Shown piece by piece: positions 25,401 through 36,191 of a stretch of DNA of 64,000 nt. Location: NCBI GenBank assembly GCA_013350335.1, contig CM023539.1, positions 15,872,302 to 15,936,301 of the forward strand. The letters run 5' to 3'. This DNA is from Chimonanthus salicifolius (taxonomy: Eukaryota; Streptophyta; Magnoliopsida; Laurales; Calycanthaceae). The translations under genes were made by a program, and so were the position numbers. The notes under the pieces are model-generated. The model had not been told where the DNA came from. It saw only the letters and a program-made list of their open reading frames with translations, and searched no databases. Every line of letters begins with the position of its first letter. Positions within the stretch are counted from its first letter, which is position 1.

Positions 25401-26174
25401 TTTTATGAAATATATTTGTCAAAATATTCTATTTTTAAGGGGTGAGTTTTTCGAAATTTCGATAGAGTCTCGAATCTTCGAAAGAGTTTGAGGATTACGG
25501 TATTTGTAACACCCCGCCCTTTTTCACTCGAAATCAGAGTCTATTTTTTTTTTTAAATATAAATACAAGTGATAAGAGCGGAGTGTCACGACGCGAGTTA
25601 AGTCCGGACTTCTAAAGTCCGACCCTTAATTGGCCAAACCGATGTGACAATGGACTAAGTCCATGAGAATGGTTCTCACATAGTAAAATATAATCTTTGC
25701 GGAATATTACTTAATCTAACTGCGGATTATAATGGAACCTATTACTACTCCATTTTATTAGATAGCAAAATACATAGTCGTTTATCCAAAGTTATCTTAA
25801 ACTTAAACATTCATTCCAAACCATAGCAAATAATACTAAATTATTACATGCCCACATCTAGCTAACAAATTACATGTCCATGTAAACTTAAACAAAATAT
25901 CCATAAATAAGTCCATTCAAAAGCCCAAGCTCCTATGCTTGGTTTCCTTCGCGATCCTCAACCTTTCCCTTTTCTGTGTCATCTACTAAGCATAGAAATA
26001 GGGAGTTAGAACAACGCGCCCAGTAGGTCTTCCGATTAGGGCTACTACAAGGTTAGAATAAAAACATGCATTTAACATAATAGTACATGATCATCAAAAT
26101 CTTACAAAAACAATGCTATGTATGTATGCAAATGTAATGAGTCCCACCCATCACAAATATACATAGCCATCATC

Positions 26175-26305
26175 AGAGTACCCTACAGTGGTCTTTCGAA
26201 TGCCCCGACGGAGTGTGGCCTCCAGTTTCCTCTCGATGGGATTCTCATCATCAAGGTACCCCACAGTGGTCTTTCGGACACTCTGACGAAGTGTGGCCTC
26301 CGATT
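26175..26305. repeat. Tandem 78-bp duplication within the gypsy LTR
   Basis: Two copies of 'cagtggtctttcg' plus a following 'gtgtggcctcc' block lie at about 26188 and 26266. The same pair is present in the other LTR at 37625-37755, so the duplication predates insertion. Confidence 0.75.
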
Positions 26306-26589
26306 ACATAACCATCACCCCATGCCATGCATGAGATGTCAATGATTACATGCTATATGTAATAAAATCTTAGCATTCAAAACCTCTTTGAAACATAATA
26401 CTTTAACACGAATAACTCATCAAAATCAACATAAAAACAGCAAGTATAATATGCGGTTACAAAGAGATAGGAAACCTACACCAATGTCATTTAAAATATC
26501 CGCTTTCTTAAACATTCACCCGTTTGCGATTGCGCACCGTTCAATAAGTCCCGTTACCTTGTTTATATAACAATAAGTCAAGACAATAC

Positions 26590-28261
26590 TGTTGTGCAAA
26601 TTTTAAATTTATAACTCGCAAGCGCACGAACCATTAGATAGTATAGCGATTAAGTGCGAGGTCGAACCCATCGGAACTTAGGAAAATATATCCATAAAAA
26701 TACACCATTGAATTACGTATTTTAAGAACTTTAAGAAATATGGAGAAAAATCATAAATATGGAATAGTTTATCTAATCTTTGAGTTTTAATCTTAATTTA
26801 GAAACATTCTAAATTTAAACATATAATCTAACAATTTAACTAATTTTAATTAAGATGGTAGCATTAATATAAAAATATAAACAATCTCAATCTAATTTAG
26901 AACATAAAACTAAGATGCAATTAAATTATTTCCAACCTAGTTCCACAATTTTCAAGAATTTGTATTTATAAACAAAAGAAAACATAAATAACATCTAAAT
27001 TACCTATATACATATTTACAATGGAACTGGATCAAAGAATCAAGGAAGCATTATCATCCAAATTTTAATAATAAAATAACGGCCTAGAACATGGAGCTCA
27101 CGTAAAATTTCAATCTTATTCAAGTCTTTCATCAAATTAGTTCCCTAATTAATCTGAACCTTAGATCTAGATTAATCATGCAATTCTCCGATCTAAATAT
27201 TTCATGTCCCAAAGAACCTTAGACCTAGAATAGTAATGTTAATCAAAGATCTAACTATTTCATATGTCCAAATTAACTACCAAGGGAGGAGTTAAGAACT
27301 AAAATGATTCAAACCATCATAATAAAAATCAAAATTTGGAAAATCATAATTCTAATAATCTCACCTTCTTTTATTAATTAAAACATGGAATTAAAAATTA
27401 CAAATCAATGAAATTTTGGAACAAAGACATAAGAAAAATATAATGGAAATCAAAATCCACCAACCTTAGAACCCAATGTGGATTGAAAATCCCACAGTCT
27501 TTCTCCTTCTCTTCTTCCTCTCCTCTCCTTTTCTTCAATGCCCAAGTTCAGTTTTCTCAATGGGAGAGGGCTAGTATTTATAGATGAAAGGAGGTGGAAT
27601 GAATGGATTGGATTTAAAGATTTAAATAAAGTAAGGGACACATGGAGGGCGGATTTGATTTATACTAAATATGAAATGACTTAAAAGAGGCAAGGAGCTA
27701 AATTTGTATAAGGAAAGTGGGTGCAGAATCCCGTTTTTTACACATATACCATCTTTCAGCTCAGTTTTGTCCTTGTTAATATCCGAATCAGGAAAAGTTG
27801 TAAACTACAAAGTTGTAGTTCTTGAAGTCTTCTTTGCAACGCAAAAAGAATCAAAGTAATCCCATATCGGAGTAGAAATTTATGACCAAAATACCAAATA
27901 TGTGTCAACCTTCCTTATTTTTCTCCCTTCCTTATTTTCTTTCTCTTTCCTTAATCCACTTGCCAAATTCGAAAATCTTCTTATATTGACTTCTAAATTT
28001 CGAATTTCCTCTTGAGATAATGGATATAGTATTCACACATGTGGATTTCTTCACGGGCTTTTCTTAATGGGCTTAATAATTGGGCTTGAGGTCCAAAATA
28101 ACTCATAATGGGCCCAGGCTTTATATTTAAGCATTTTTTCTGTCATCCTCACTTTTAGACCTAGAAAACAGAAAATTATATTAATTAGATAAAATTAAAT
28201 AAAATGAGGTACTAATAATAATAAATTAAGAGTAAAATATGTATTTATTTTGCACTCATCA
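26590..28261 (-). mobile_element. Solo-LTR-like insertion (1672 bp) with AATAC target duplication
   Basis: Comparison with the uninterrupted LTR at about 37348 shows the empty site. The insert begins TGTTGTGCAAA and ends TTTGCACTCATCA, i.e. TG...CA, and is flanked by AATAC at 26585-26589 and 28262-28266. On the minus strand a TATA-like TATAAATAC lies at 27574-27582. There is no internal coding region. A related partial copy is at about 43280-44440. Confidence 0.8.
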
Positions 28262-28311
28262 AATACCCTTTTGATTTCTAATTAAATCTAAGTCCAAAAA
28301 CCACCTTGTGG

Positions 28312-29143
28312 GGTTCGGCCATACACTATGGCCGAACCTCATCCACTTAAATTGGGTCCCTTTTTGGTTTTAATCAAACCCTTTCAAATAATCATTTAAA
28401 ACTCTAAAATCCACCAAATACAACTTTGTGGGGTTCGGCCATATACCATAGCCGAACCTCACTTATTTTTGTTTTAATCCCTCCTTTGGATTCTTAAGCC
28501 CAATACACCATTCCAGTGATCTATCCATTAATCATCTAACCCTCATAATAACTTAAGTCCAACAAACCCACCTTTGTCGGGTTTGGCCATACAACATGGC
28601 CGAACCTCACCATCTTAAATTTGGTCCTTTAATCCTTCATACATAAGTCTACATTTTGATTTTGCCCAATTGCATTACAAATTTACCACTTCAAAATAAA
28701 CTAAGTCCATCAAATAACCATTAGTGGGGTTCGGCCATACTACATGGCCGAACCTCACCATACTGATTTTTGTCCCATTTTCCATCATTTATGATGGCTG
28801 ATTATTTACTTATACTAAGTCCATAGATAATCATATGTGATTCCTTAATCAAAAGCGTACAACCATTGATAATTTCCAACCATGTTCTTAACTCCAATTA
28901 ACCCATAAAAAATGATCCATAGGGTTCGGCCATACACATAGCCGAACCCTATGGTTTTCTTGATTCAAACATTCCAATATTATACATGGTTCATACATAG
29001 CAACTTAGCCATAAAAACAACATGGTTCAGCCATGCAATGGCCGACCCAAAACATTAATCTTATCTCCATTTAAAATCCTTTAAAACCTTCATAATCCAA
29101 GATTTAAACCCTTGATAGGTTCGGCCATACAATGGCCGGATCA
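28312..29143. repeat. Array of GGTTCGGCCAT...ATGGCCGAACC hairpins in gypsy LTR
   Basis: Seven hairpin units lie at about 28312, 28432, 28580, 28728, 28921, 29024 and 29119, spaced 100-190 bases apart. The first has 12-base perfect arms, GGTTCGGCCATA and TATGGCCGAACC, with a 3-base loop. The others differ in the loop and a few arm bases. Six matching units sit in the 3' LTR (36560-37300). Confidence 0.88.
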
Positions 29144-30418
29144 TGTTCCCTTAACCAATTTATTTAACAAGGGTTTATAGTGCACTTACCAATACCGCGA
29201 CTCCTCCAGTTCTTTCACTCCTTCTTGATCTTCTCCTTCCTTAGTCCTTCCTTCCTCCTTCCTTCTTGTCCTTTAGCCGAGCTTAATCTTGCTGGAAACT
29301 CCTTGAAGTTGATCGGCCAAAGTATTGATTTGAGAAAGAGAGAATAAAACTTGAGATGGAAAAATACTCCAAGTCCTTGACTTGAGAGGAACGGCCAAGA
29401 AAGGAAGAAAATGAGAAAATTCTCCAAGTGTTTGATCTTCTTTCTCTTAGGTTGCTGGCCGGCCAAGAGAGGGTGTGAGGGAGAGAGAGCCAAGAGGGAG
29501 AGAGAGAGTTGAATCTTGTTTGAATTTGAAACATAAACCCCAAACTCCCCCTTATCTCTCCAACGTGTAGCCTTGTTTGAAATTGAGATTTAACCAACTT
29601 CATTATCTCTCCATGTGGGAGTTTCCTCTTCATTATCTTCCGTATCTCTACATGAGATAGAATTCTCAAGACTCCAACGTGTATACCATTGAAATTTGAA
29701 TTTTTTAAATGTAAAACTATCTCCATTATCTTTCCATGCGCATCCGTGTTTTGATTTTGAAATAAGCCAAACCATCTCCATTATTTGAATTTGAAATAAA
29801 CCCACAATCCTCCATCTCTCCAACGTGTATCATTGTCTTGAATTTGAATTAAACATAACTCCTCCATCTTATTTGTTTGAATTTCAAATATAAAACCATC
29901 CGCCCCATTTGCTTGAATTTCTAATGTACTCCATTTGCTTGAATTTGAATTTTTAAACCACCTTCATCTCTCCAACATTTAAATTTTGAAACAAACCAAC
30001 CTCCTCCCCAACGTGTATCCTTACCTTGTTTTGAATTTGAATTCCAAATGTAAAAGCCGTCCATCCCATTATGAAATTAAATTTAAAATGCAAACCGTCC
30101 TTCCTATTGTTTGAATTTAAATTTAAAATGCAAACCGTCCATCTCAACTCATTTAATTTAACTCAACTCATTTGGTGGTCAACCAAGTCAAACACAACCC
30201 ATTGGGTCCCAATTGGACATTTTGACCCAATCAACGACTTTGACCCAATTGAATACATCTTACCCAATGATTCCAATTGCCACCATATCCACAATCTGTT
30301 GGGTCTTAATTGGGCAATTGACCCAACCCATTACCCATCTAAGGTCCATATCCATTAATTCACACTTTCAATGGCAATTTCCGTAAATGTTAAGAAACTA
30401 AAAATCTGGGGTATTACA

Positions 30419-31084
30419 ATACAATCCTCTTTTAAAAATTTTCTTCTCGAAAATCGAACGAAGTAGGATTCCAAAATAAATTACATGAATAATTCAGGGT
30501 GAGTTGTTCTCATCTCCGATTCGAGTTCCCAAGTGGCTTCCTCAATACCATGTCAATCCCATACGACCTTGACGAACTGAATCGCTCTGTTTCGTAACAC
30601 CCTTTGTTCAGTCTCTATTATTCTAACTTGCTTCTCGACGTATGTCACATCACTTTGTATCTCTATATCTTGCACATTCAATACATGGGACGGATCGGGA
30701 TTGTACTTCCTCAACATCGATATATGAAACACATCGTGTAGAGATGCCAATTGTAAAGGAAGTGCCAACTGATAAGCTACATCTCCCATCCTTCTTATGA
30801 TGGAAAACGGTCCCACATATCTTGGCGACAGTTTCCCCTTCTTTCCAAACCTCATGTGTCCCTTCCGTGGCTAGACTTTTAAGAACACCATATCCCCCAC
30901 CTCGAATTCAAGGAACCTCCTCCTCTTGTCAGCATAGCTCTTCTGCCGACTCTGTGCAGCCAATAGGTGGTGATGAATCAACTGAATCTGTGCTGTGGTC
31001 TCTACGACTAACTCGGGTCCAATCAGCGCAGGCTCACCGGCCTCTGTCCAGCACACTGGTGACCTACATGGTCTACCATATAAA
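30419..31084 (-). pseudogene. Inverted duplicate of gypsy integrase C-terminus
   Basis: Minus-strand frames at 31056-30871 and 30855-30553 repeat the plus-strand pol end at 35527-36130: LIGPELVVETTAQIQLIHHH, SYADKRRRFLEFEVGDMVFL, then KGKLSPRYVGPFSIIRRMG and LHDVFHISMLRKYNPDPSH. The two copies differ at only a few percent of positions. It lacks everything upstream of the integrase C-terminal region and abuts the 41-base 5' LTR stub at 31085. Confidence 0.9.
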
Positions 31085-31125
31085 AATAGACTCTGATTTC
31101 GAGTGAAAAAGGGCAGAGTATTACA
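31085..31125 (+). repeat. Residual 5' LTR end (41 bp)
   Basis: The bases from 'aatagactctgatttcgag' to 'ttaca' are the last 41 bases of the gypsy LTR in normal orientation. They are followed after two bases by the primer site at 31128-31139. Confidence 0.88.
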
Positions 31126-31127
31126 GT

Positions 31128-31139
31128 TGGTATCAGAGC
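31128..31139 (+). other. Gypsy primer binding site
   Basis: TGGTATCAGAGC is a perfect match to the initiator-Met tRNA 3' end and marks the start of the plus-strand internal region. Confidence 0.88.
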
Positions 31140-31531
31140 AAAATGGGAAGATTGAATCTTTTGAAGTAAGATTAAGACGGTTTCATGTATCACTGACAGA
31201 TAAGAATCCCAACTGACCGACTTTTCGGCGTCCGCTGACTGGGGGCCAGATTAATTTACTTTGAATAGACTCAGACTGAACATTCAATCTGAGAACAACA
31301 ATGAAAGATAGCAAAGTAAGTACAGTCATCATAATTGGATATACCAAACATAGCCAAATAGGATACACTTCCTCGATATCCCCAAATTGAGAAACAAACA
31401 ATAGGTATTTAGAAATTCCCCCAAAAACAAGGAAAACCAAGAGTGCTTATTTAGAAATCTTCCCAAAATAGTGATAACACAAACTGTACGAGGAAACTAA
31501 GTCAATAATATTTTTTTATGACTTAGGGAAA

Positions 31532-32721
31532 ATGGTTCCAAAAAGAAAGACTCGACAGGACCAGAAAGGGAAGGAAAAAGTGGTAGAAAACTCTCAACAT
31601 GAGGAAGAGAGGGAAAAATCTCAACATGAGAAGGAGCAATCTCAACATGAAAAATCTCAACATGAGAAAGAGCAATCTAGGGAAGATGAATGGCACTCAC
31701 AGCAGGAAGAGGAAGAACGACACTCTTGCTATAGTGAACGAGAGAAAGAGGAGCAAAGCAGCTTGAGTATACCAGTGGTGCCTCCTAAACTACAAAGTTT
31801 GGTTCAAGCAGTAGTTACTTCTGTTCTCCAACAGCATCTGAATGGAAGTGGAACCACTAATGACGCCAATAACAGGAACATGGTCAGAGATTTCCAGCAA
31901 CAATGCCCTCCCTACTTCAAAGGAAAGGAAGGGGTTGTCGGAGCAGAACATTGACTGAAGAAGATCACTCAGATCTTGACCCAACTCCAGATCTCGAGTC
32001 ATGTTGACAGGATTTTGCTGGCTACATCCCAACTGATTGAGGATGCCGGAAAATGGTGGGAGGTTATAGAAAAACAGCAAGCACTTGTGCCGGAAAGGGA
32101 AATGGCTACAATGACGTGGGAATGGTTCTCACTACCTTTCTAGATCAGTATTTTCCCGAGGAGGAGAAGGAGCATCACATCCAAGCTTTCCTATCCTTGG
32201 TATAAGGCTCCATGACGGTGGCAGAGTATCACCGAGAATTCCTTAGTCTGTCTTGTTACGCATTTTATATGGTGGACACAGAGCACCGAAGGGCACGTAA
32301 GTTTGAGCGGGGCCTATGGCCAAACATTAGGGCCAAAGTATCCATATTCAAGGCAGCCACACTGGCAGAGGTGGTCAGCAGGGCCACCATAGTTGAGCAG
32401 GAAATGGTTGAGATGGTGCGGTTTGACAACCGCCGAGCTCAAAGTGGGAGGAGCACATTTCAGCCCAACAAGAAGTTCCGACCGAACTTCAGTAGACCCT
32501 CACCATCTACTGGGTCCACGGGGGGCTTTCGTCCCACCCAGCCCTCCCCATCTGCATCAGTCACTCAGGCCTTCAGGGGGGTGAACAACTGCTTTCAATG
32601 TGATCAGCCGGGTCACTTCAAAAGAGATTACCCAAAGCTCAACAAGCTCTCTTATTCTAGGGGATCATTCTGTCCACCAACTAGGCCAATTAACTCCCGA
32701 GGGGGCAGGACTTATAACTAG
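31532..32721 (+). pseudogene. Gypsy gag (broken)
   Basis: The N-terminal frame (31532-31954) is Glu/His/Gln-rich (repeated SQHEKEQ units) and ends at a TGA where related Gag proteins have Trp. The second frame (32212-32721) contains the retrotransposon gag region VAEYHREFLSLSCYA and RKFERGLWPNIR and a zinc knuckle CFQCDQPGHFKRDY in which the last metal-binding Cys is Tyr. A frame change lies between them, near 32130. Gag would build the particle. Neither fragment would make a working one. Confidence 0.88.
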
Positions 32722-32784
32722 GCGGGAAGGGCACATAACCCTACTGGATCTGGACGACTGTTTTCTTTAGCTCCTCCAGCGGAT

Positions 32785-33072
32785 GTGGATTATTCTGTGA
32801 TTCAATGTATGATTGTTGTCAGTAGTTCCTATGCCTATGCACTATTTGATTTTGGAGCTTCACACTCCTTTATATCTGCATCATTTATAACTGTTACCGG
32901 TACCTTAGTTCAAAAACTGTCCACAACACTCACAATTATATCCCCTATCGGAGACACGTCATTGGGACTCATATGCATGGCAGTGAATACGGAACTCGCT
33001 GGACTCAGATTTGAGTTCAATTATCTGGTACTCGACATGACTGAGTACGATATTATCTTCGGCATGGACTAG
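32785..33072 (+). pseudogene. Gypsy aspartic protease domain
   Basis: The frame reads YALFDFGASHSFISASF, where the usual active-site DSGA has become DFGA, and ends ILDMTEYDIIFGMD-like text (VLDMTEYDIIFGMD) before a TAG stop where Trp is expected. It lies between gag and RT in the same frame as both neighbours. Protease would process the polyprotein; the active-site change makes it inactive. Confidence 0.87.
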
Positions 33073-34134
33073 TTGGCTAGATTCCAGGCCAACATTGATT
33101 GTTATCGCCGCAGAGTGACATTTTGGTCACCCGAGGGAAAGCAATATGTGGTTCGTACAGACAAGCAAAGCAGACTGCAGGAAGGATTGAACCATTTGCT
33201 ATTGAATAATATCATCATAAACAAAGCACCAATCACTGAACTTCCGGCAATTGTGAAAGAATTTACGGATGCATTTCCAAAAGAACTCCCTGGCTTACCA
33301 CCCATGAGGGAGCTCAACTTTGAAATCAAGTTATATCCTGGCACATCGCCAATGTCTTTACCACATTATCGGATGGCACCAACAGAGATGTCCGAGCTAA
33401 AGAAGCAAATTGATGAACTGCTCAGACTGGGTTGCATCCGGATCAGCACATCATCTTGGGGAGCTCCAGTGTTGTTTGTGAAGAAGAAGGACGGTTCACT
33501 CCGAATATGTGTGGATTACTGGAAATTGAATCAGCTAACTATCCGGAACAAGTACCCTTTACTCAGGATCGATGACTTATTCGATCAATTGAGGGGTTCC
33601 AGTCACTTTTCGAAGATTGATCTGATGTCCGGTTATCATCAAATCCGGGTTAAAGAGGAAGATATAGAGAAGACAGCCTTCAGGACGCGGTATGGACTAT
33701 ATGAATTTGTAGTCATGCCGTTTGGACTCACCAATGCACCGGTTGTGTTCATGGATCTAATGAACAGAATCGTCCGTCCTTACTGGGACCAGTTCATGAT
33801 TGTATTTATTGACGATATCCTGATCTATTCCAAAAGTCAGGAGGAACATGCTGAGCACCTACGGATAGTTTTGGACACTTTGAGAAAGAACCAACTATAT
33901 GCCAAAGCCAGTACATGTGAATTTTGGCTATCTGAGGTTCACTTTTTGGGGCACGTCATATTTGAAGAAGGTATAGCCGTTGATCCGGCTAAAGTGGAGG
34001 CAGTAAGCGAGTGGAAAGTGCCAAAGAATGTAACCGAGATCCGCAGCTTCTTGGGATTGGTCGGTTATTACAGGAAGTTTATCATGGACTTCTCCAAAAT
34101 TGCATCCCCATTGACTCGACTCACTCAAAAATGA
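33073..34134 (+). pseudogene. Gypsy reverse transcriptase
   Basis: This 353-codon frame holds the whole RT domain: [75 protein letters not shown], the catalytic [11 protein letters not shown] at 33805-33837, and [11 protein letters not shown]. It ends at a TGA before VKYEWSD. RT copies genomic RNA into DNA. The catalytic DD is intact in this segment, but there are stops immediately before and after it. Confidence 0.95.
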
Positions 34135-34620
34135 GTCAAATATGAGTGGTCAGATCTGTGCAATCGGAGGTTTGAAGAGCTGAAGAAGAGATTTACCACT
34201 ACTCCTGTCTTAATTTTGCCGGAGAGAGACAAATGTTATGAGGTACAATGCGATGCTTCAGGAGAGGGACTGGGGTGTACACTCAATCAAAGTAATCGTG
34301 TGGTGGCATATGGGTCAAGACAGTTGAAAATTCATGAACATCTCTATCCTACGCACGATTTGGAACTAGCCGCAGTGGTCTTCGCTCTCAAAAGCTAGAG
34401 ACATTATCTTTATGGTGAGAAGTTTGAAGTATTTTCAGATCATAAGAGCTTGAAGTACTTATTTGATCAGAAGGAGCTCAACCTGAGGCAGCGCAGATAG
34501 ATTGAATATCTGGCGGATTATGAATTCGCTCTTCGATATCATCCAGGTAAGGTGAACAAGTTGGCAGATGCCCTCAGCCGTTTATCACATGCGTCAATGG
34601 AATGTTTGATCATGACAGAA
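34135..34620 (+). pseudogene. Gypsy RNase H domain (several stops)
   Basis: The recognisable pieces are [18 protein letters not shown] (first catalytic Asp), [17 protein letters not shown] (catalytic Glu), [20 protein letters not shown] and YHPGKVNKLADALSR (catalytic Asp), all in one frame. TAG stops at 34396 and 34498 sit where Trp is usual (HYLYG and IEYLADY contexts). Confidence 0.9.
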
Positions 34621-36130
34621 TGGGAGATGTTGAATACCATTTGAGAGTTTAAACTCTACCTCAATAACCATGGGACAATATACAATTTGATTATACAATC
34701 CAACGTGGTTACCAAGATTGAACAGGAGCGGCAAACGGATCCGGAAATGGAAGAAATATGAGGCAAGATGTCTACTAGCGTGGTCATACCGGATTGGAAA
34801 TTACGACCAGGACAAGGTCTTGTATTTCAGGGTAGAGTATATGTGCAAAAAAGCTGCAGAAAAGAGTTGTTGATTGAGGCACATCAGACCAAGCTCTCCA
34901 TTCATCCGGGCAGCACCAAGATGTACCATGATCTAAAGAGACATTATTGGTGGCACGGACTCAAAAGAGATGTTGCAGAGTTTGTGGCACACTACTTAAC
35001 TTGTCAGCAAGTTAAAACGGAATATCAGAAGCCACCAGGGTTAATCAAATCCTTTCCAGTGCCAGAATGGAAATGGGAGCACATTTCCATGGATTTTGTG
35101 ACGGGGTTGCCAAGGTCCTCAAAGGGCAATGATGCTATATGGGTCGTGGTAGATCGACTAACCAAGTCTGCACATTTTCTTCCTATTAGGATGTCAGACT
35201 CATCTGAGACTTTGGGTCGGCGGTATATCAGAGATATCATCAGATTGCATGGTATTCCTCGGACTATAGTGTCTGATAGAGATGGCCGTTTCATCGGCAG
35301 GGTATGGCAGAGTATGTAGTCGGTCATGGGAACAAATTTACTGACTAGCACAACTTTCCATCCTATAGACTGATGGACAGTCGGAAAGGACGATACAAAC
35401 ATTGGAAGATATGCTGAGAGCATGCATGTTAGACTTCAAGGGTGGATGTGAGGATCACTTGCCGCTAGTGGAGTTCTCATATAACAACAGTTACCAGGCA
35501 AGCCTTCAGATGGCTCCATTCGAGGCTTTATATGGTAGACCATGTAGGTCACCAGTGTGCTGAACAGAGGCCGGTGAGCCTGCGCTGATTGGACCCGAGT
35601 TAGTCGCAGAGACCACAGCACAGATTCAGTTGATTCGTCATCACCTATTGGCTGCATAGAGTCGGCAGAAGAGCTATGCTGACAAGAGGAGGAGGTACCT
35701 TGAATTCGAGGTGGGGGATATGGTGTTCTTAAAAGTCTCGCCACGGAAGGGACACATGAGGTTTGGAAAGAAGGGAAAACTGTCGCCAAGATATGTGGGA
35801 CCATTTTCCATCATAAGAAGGATGGGAAATGTAGCTTATCAGTTGGCACTTCCTTCACAATTGGCATCTCTACACAATGTGTTTCATATATCGATGTTGA
35901 GGAAGTACAATCCCGATCCGTCCCATGTATTGAATGTGCAAGATATAGAGATACAAAGCGACGTGACATACATCGAGAAACCAGTCAGAATAATAGAGAC
36001 TGAACAAAGGGTGTTACGAAACAGAGCGATTCAATTCGTCAAGGTCATATGGGATCGACATGGTATTGAGGAAACCACTTGGGAACTCGAATCGGAGATG
36101 AGAACAGCTCACCCTGAATTATTCATGTAA
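34621..36130 (+). pseudogene. Gypsy integrase with C-terminal chromodomain-like region
   Basis: The zinc-binding part has IHPGSTKMYHDLKRHYWWHG and YLTCQQVK, where the first Cys of the CxxC pair is Tyr. The core has WKWEHISMDFVTGLPRS (first catalytic Asp) and IVSDRDGRF (second Asp). Around 35315-35530 the frame is broken by stops and shifts, removing the catalytic Glu context. The C-terminal frame (35711-36130) contains KGKLSPRYVGPFSI, LHNVFHISMLRKY and ends GIEETTWELESEMRTAHPEL, like chromodomain-type tails of plant chromoviruses. That class helps target insertion to chromatin. Confidence 0.9.
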
Positions 36131-36172
36131 CTTATTTTGGAATCCTACTTCGTTCGATTTTTGGGACGAAAT

Positions 36173-36191
36173 TTTTAAAAGAGGATTGTAT
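36173..36191 (+). other. Gypsy polypurine tract region
   Basis: A purine-rich 'aaaagaggattg' segment directly precedes the LTR start TGTAATACCCC at 36192, where plus-strand priming would occur. Confidence 0.6.

Larger units (their letters stand above)
25505..30418 (-). repeat. Inverted gypsy LTR (about 3237 bp without its insert)
   Basis: Read on the minus strand it begins TGTAATACCCCAGATTTTTAG at 30418 and ends GGCGGGGTGTTACA at 25505. It matches the plus-strand LTR at 36192-38435 but contains a 1.67 kb insert (26590-28261) and about 1 kb (29063-30068) that is missing from the other copy. The missing part contains further copies of the LTR's own hairpin motif, so a deletion in the other copy is the simpler explanation. 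Confidence 0.88.

Noticed and set aside
26118..26345. 75-codon ORF that appears twice (also at 37586-37813)
   Set aside because: It is conserved only because it lies in the two LTR copies. It has no domain and overlaps a non-coding tandem duplication.
28312..29143. Possible CRISPR-like array (regular short repeats with spacers)
   Set aside because: Units are internal hairpins in a plant LTR, spacers are 100-190 bases and uneven, repeats are imperfect, and the same array is in the other LTR. No cas genes and the DNA is eukaryotic.
30071..30358. 95-codon ORF that appears twice (also at 36252-36539)
   Set aside because: Same reason: LTR sequence duplicated in inverted orientation, not a gene.
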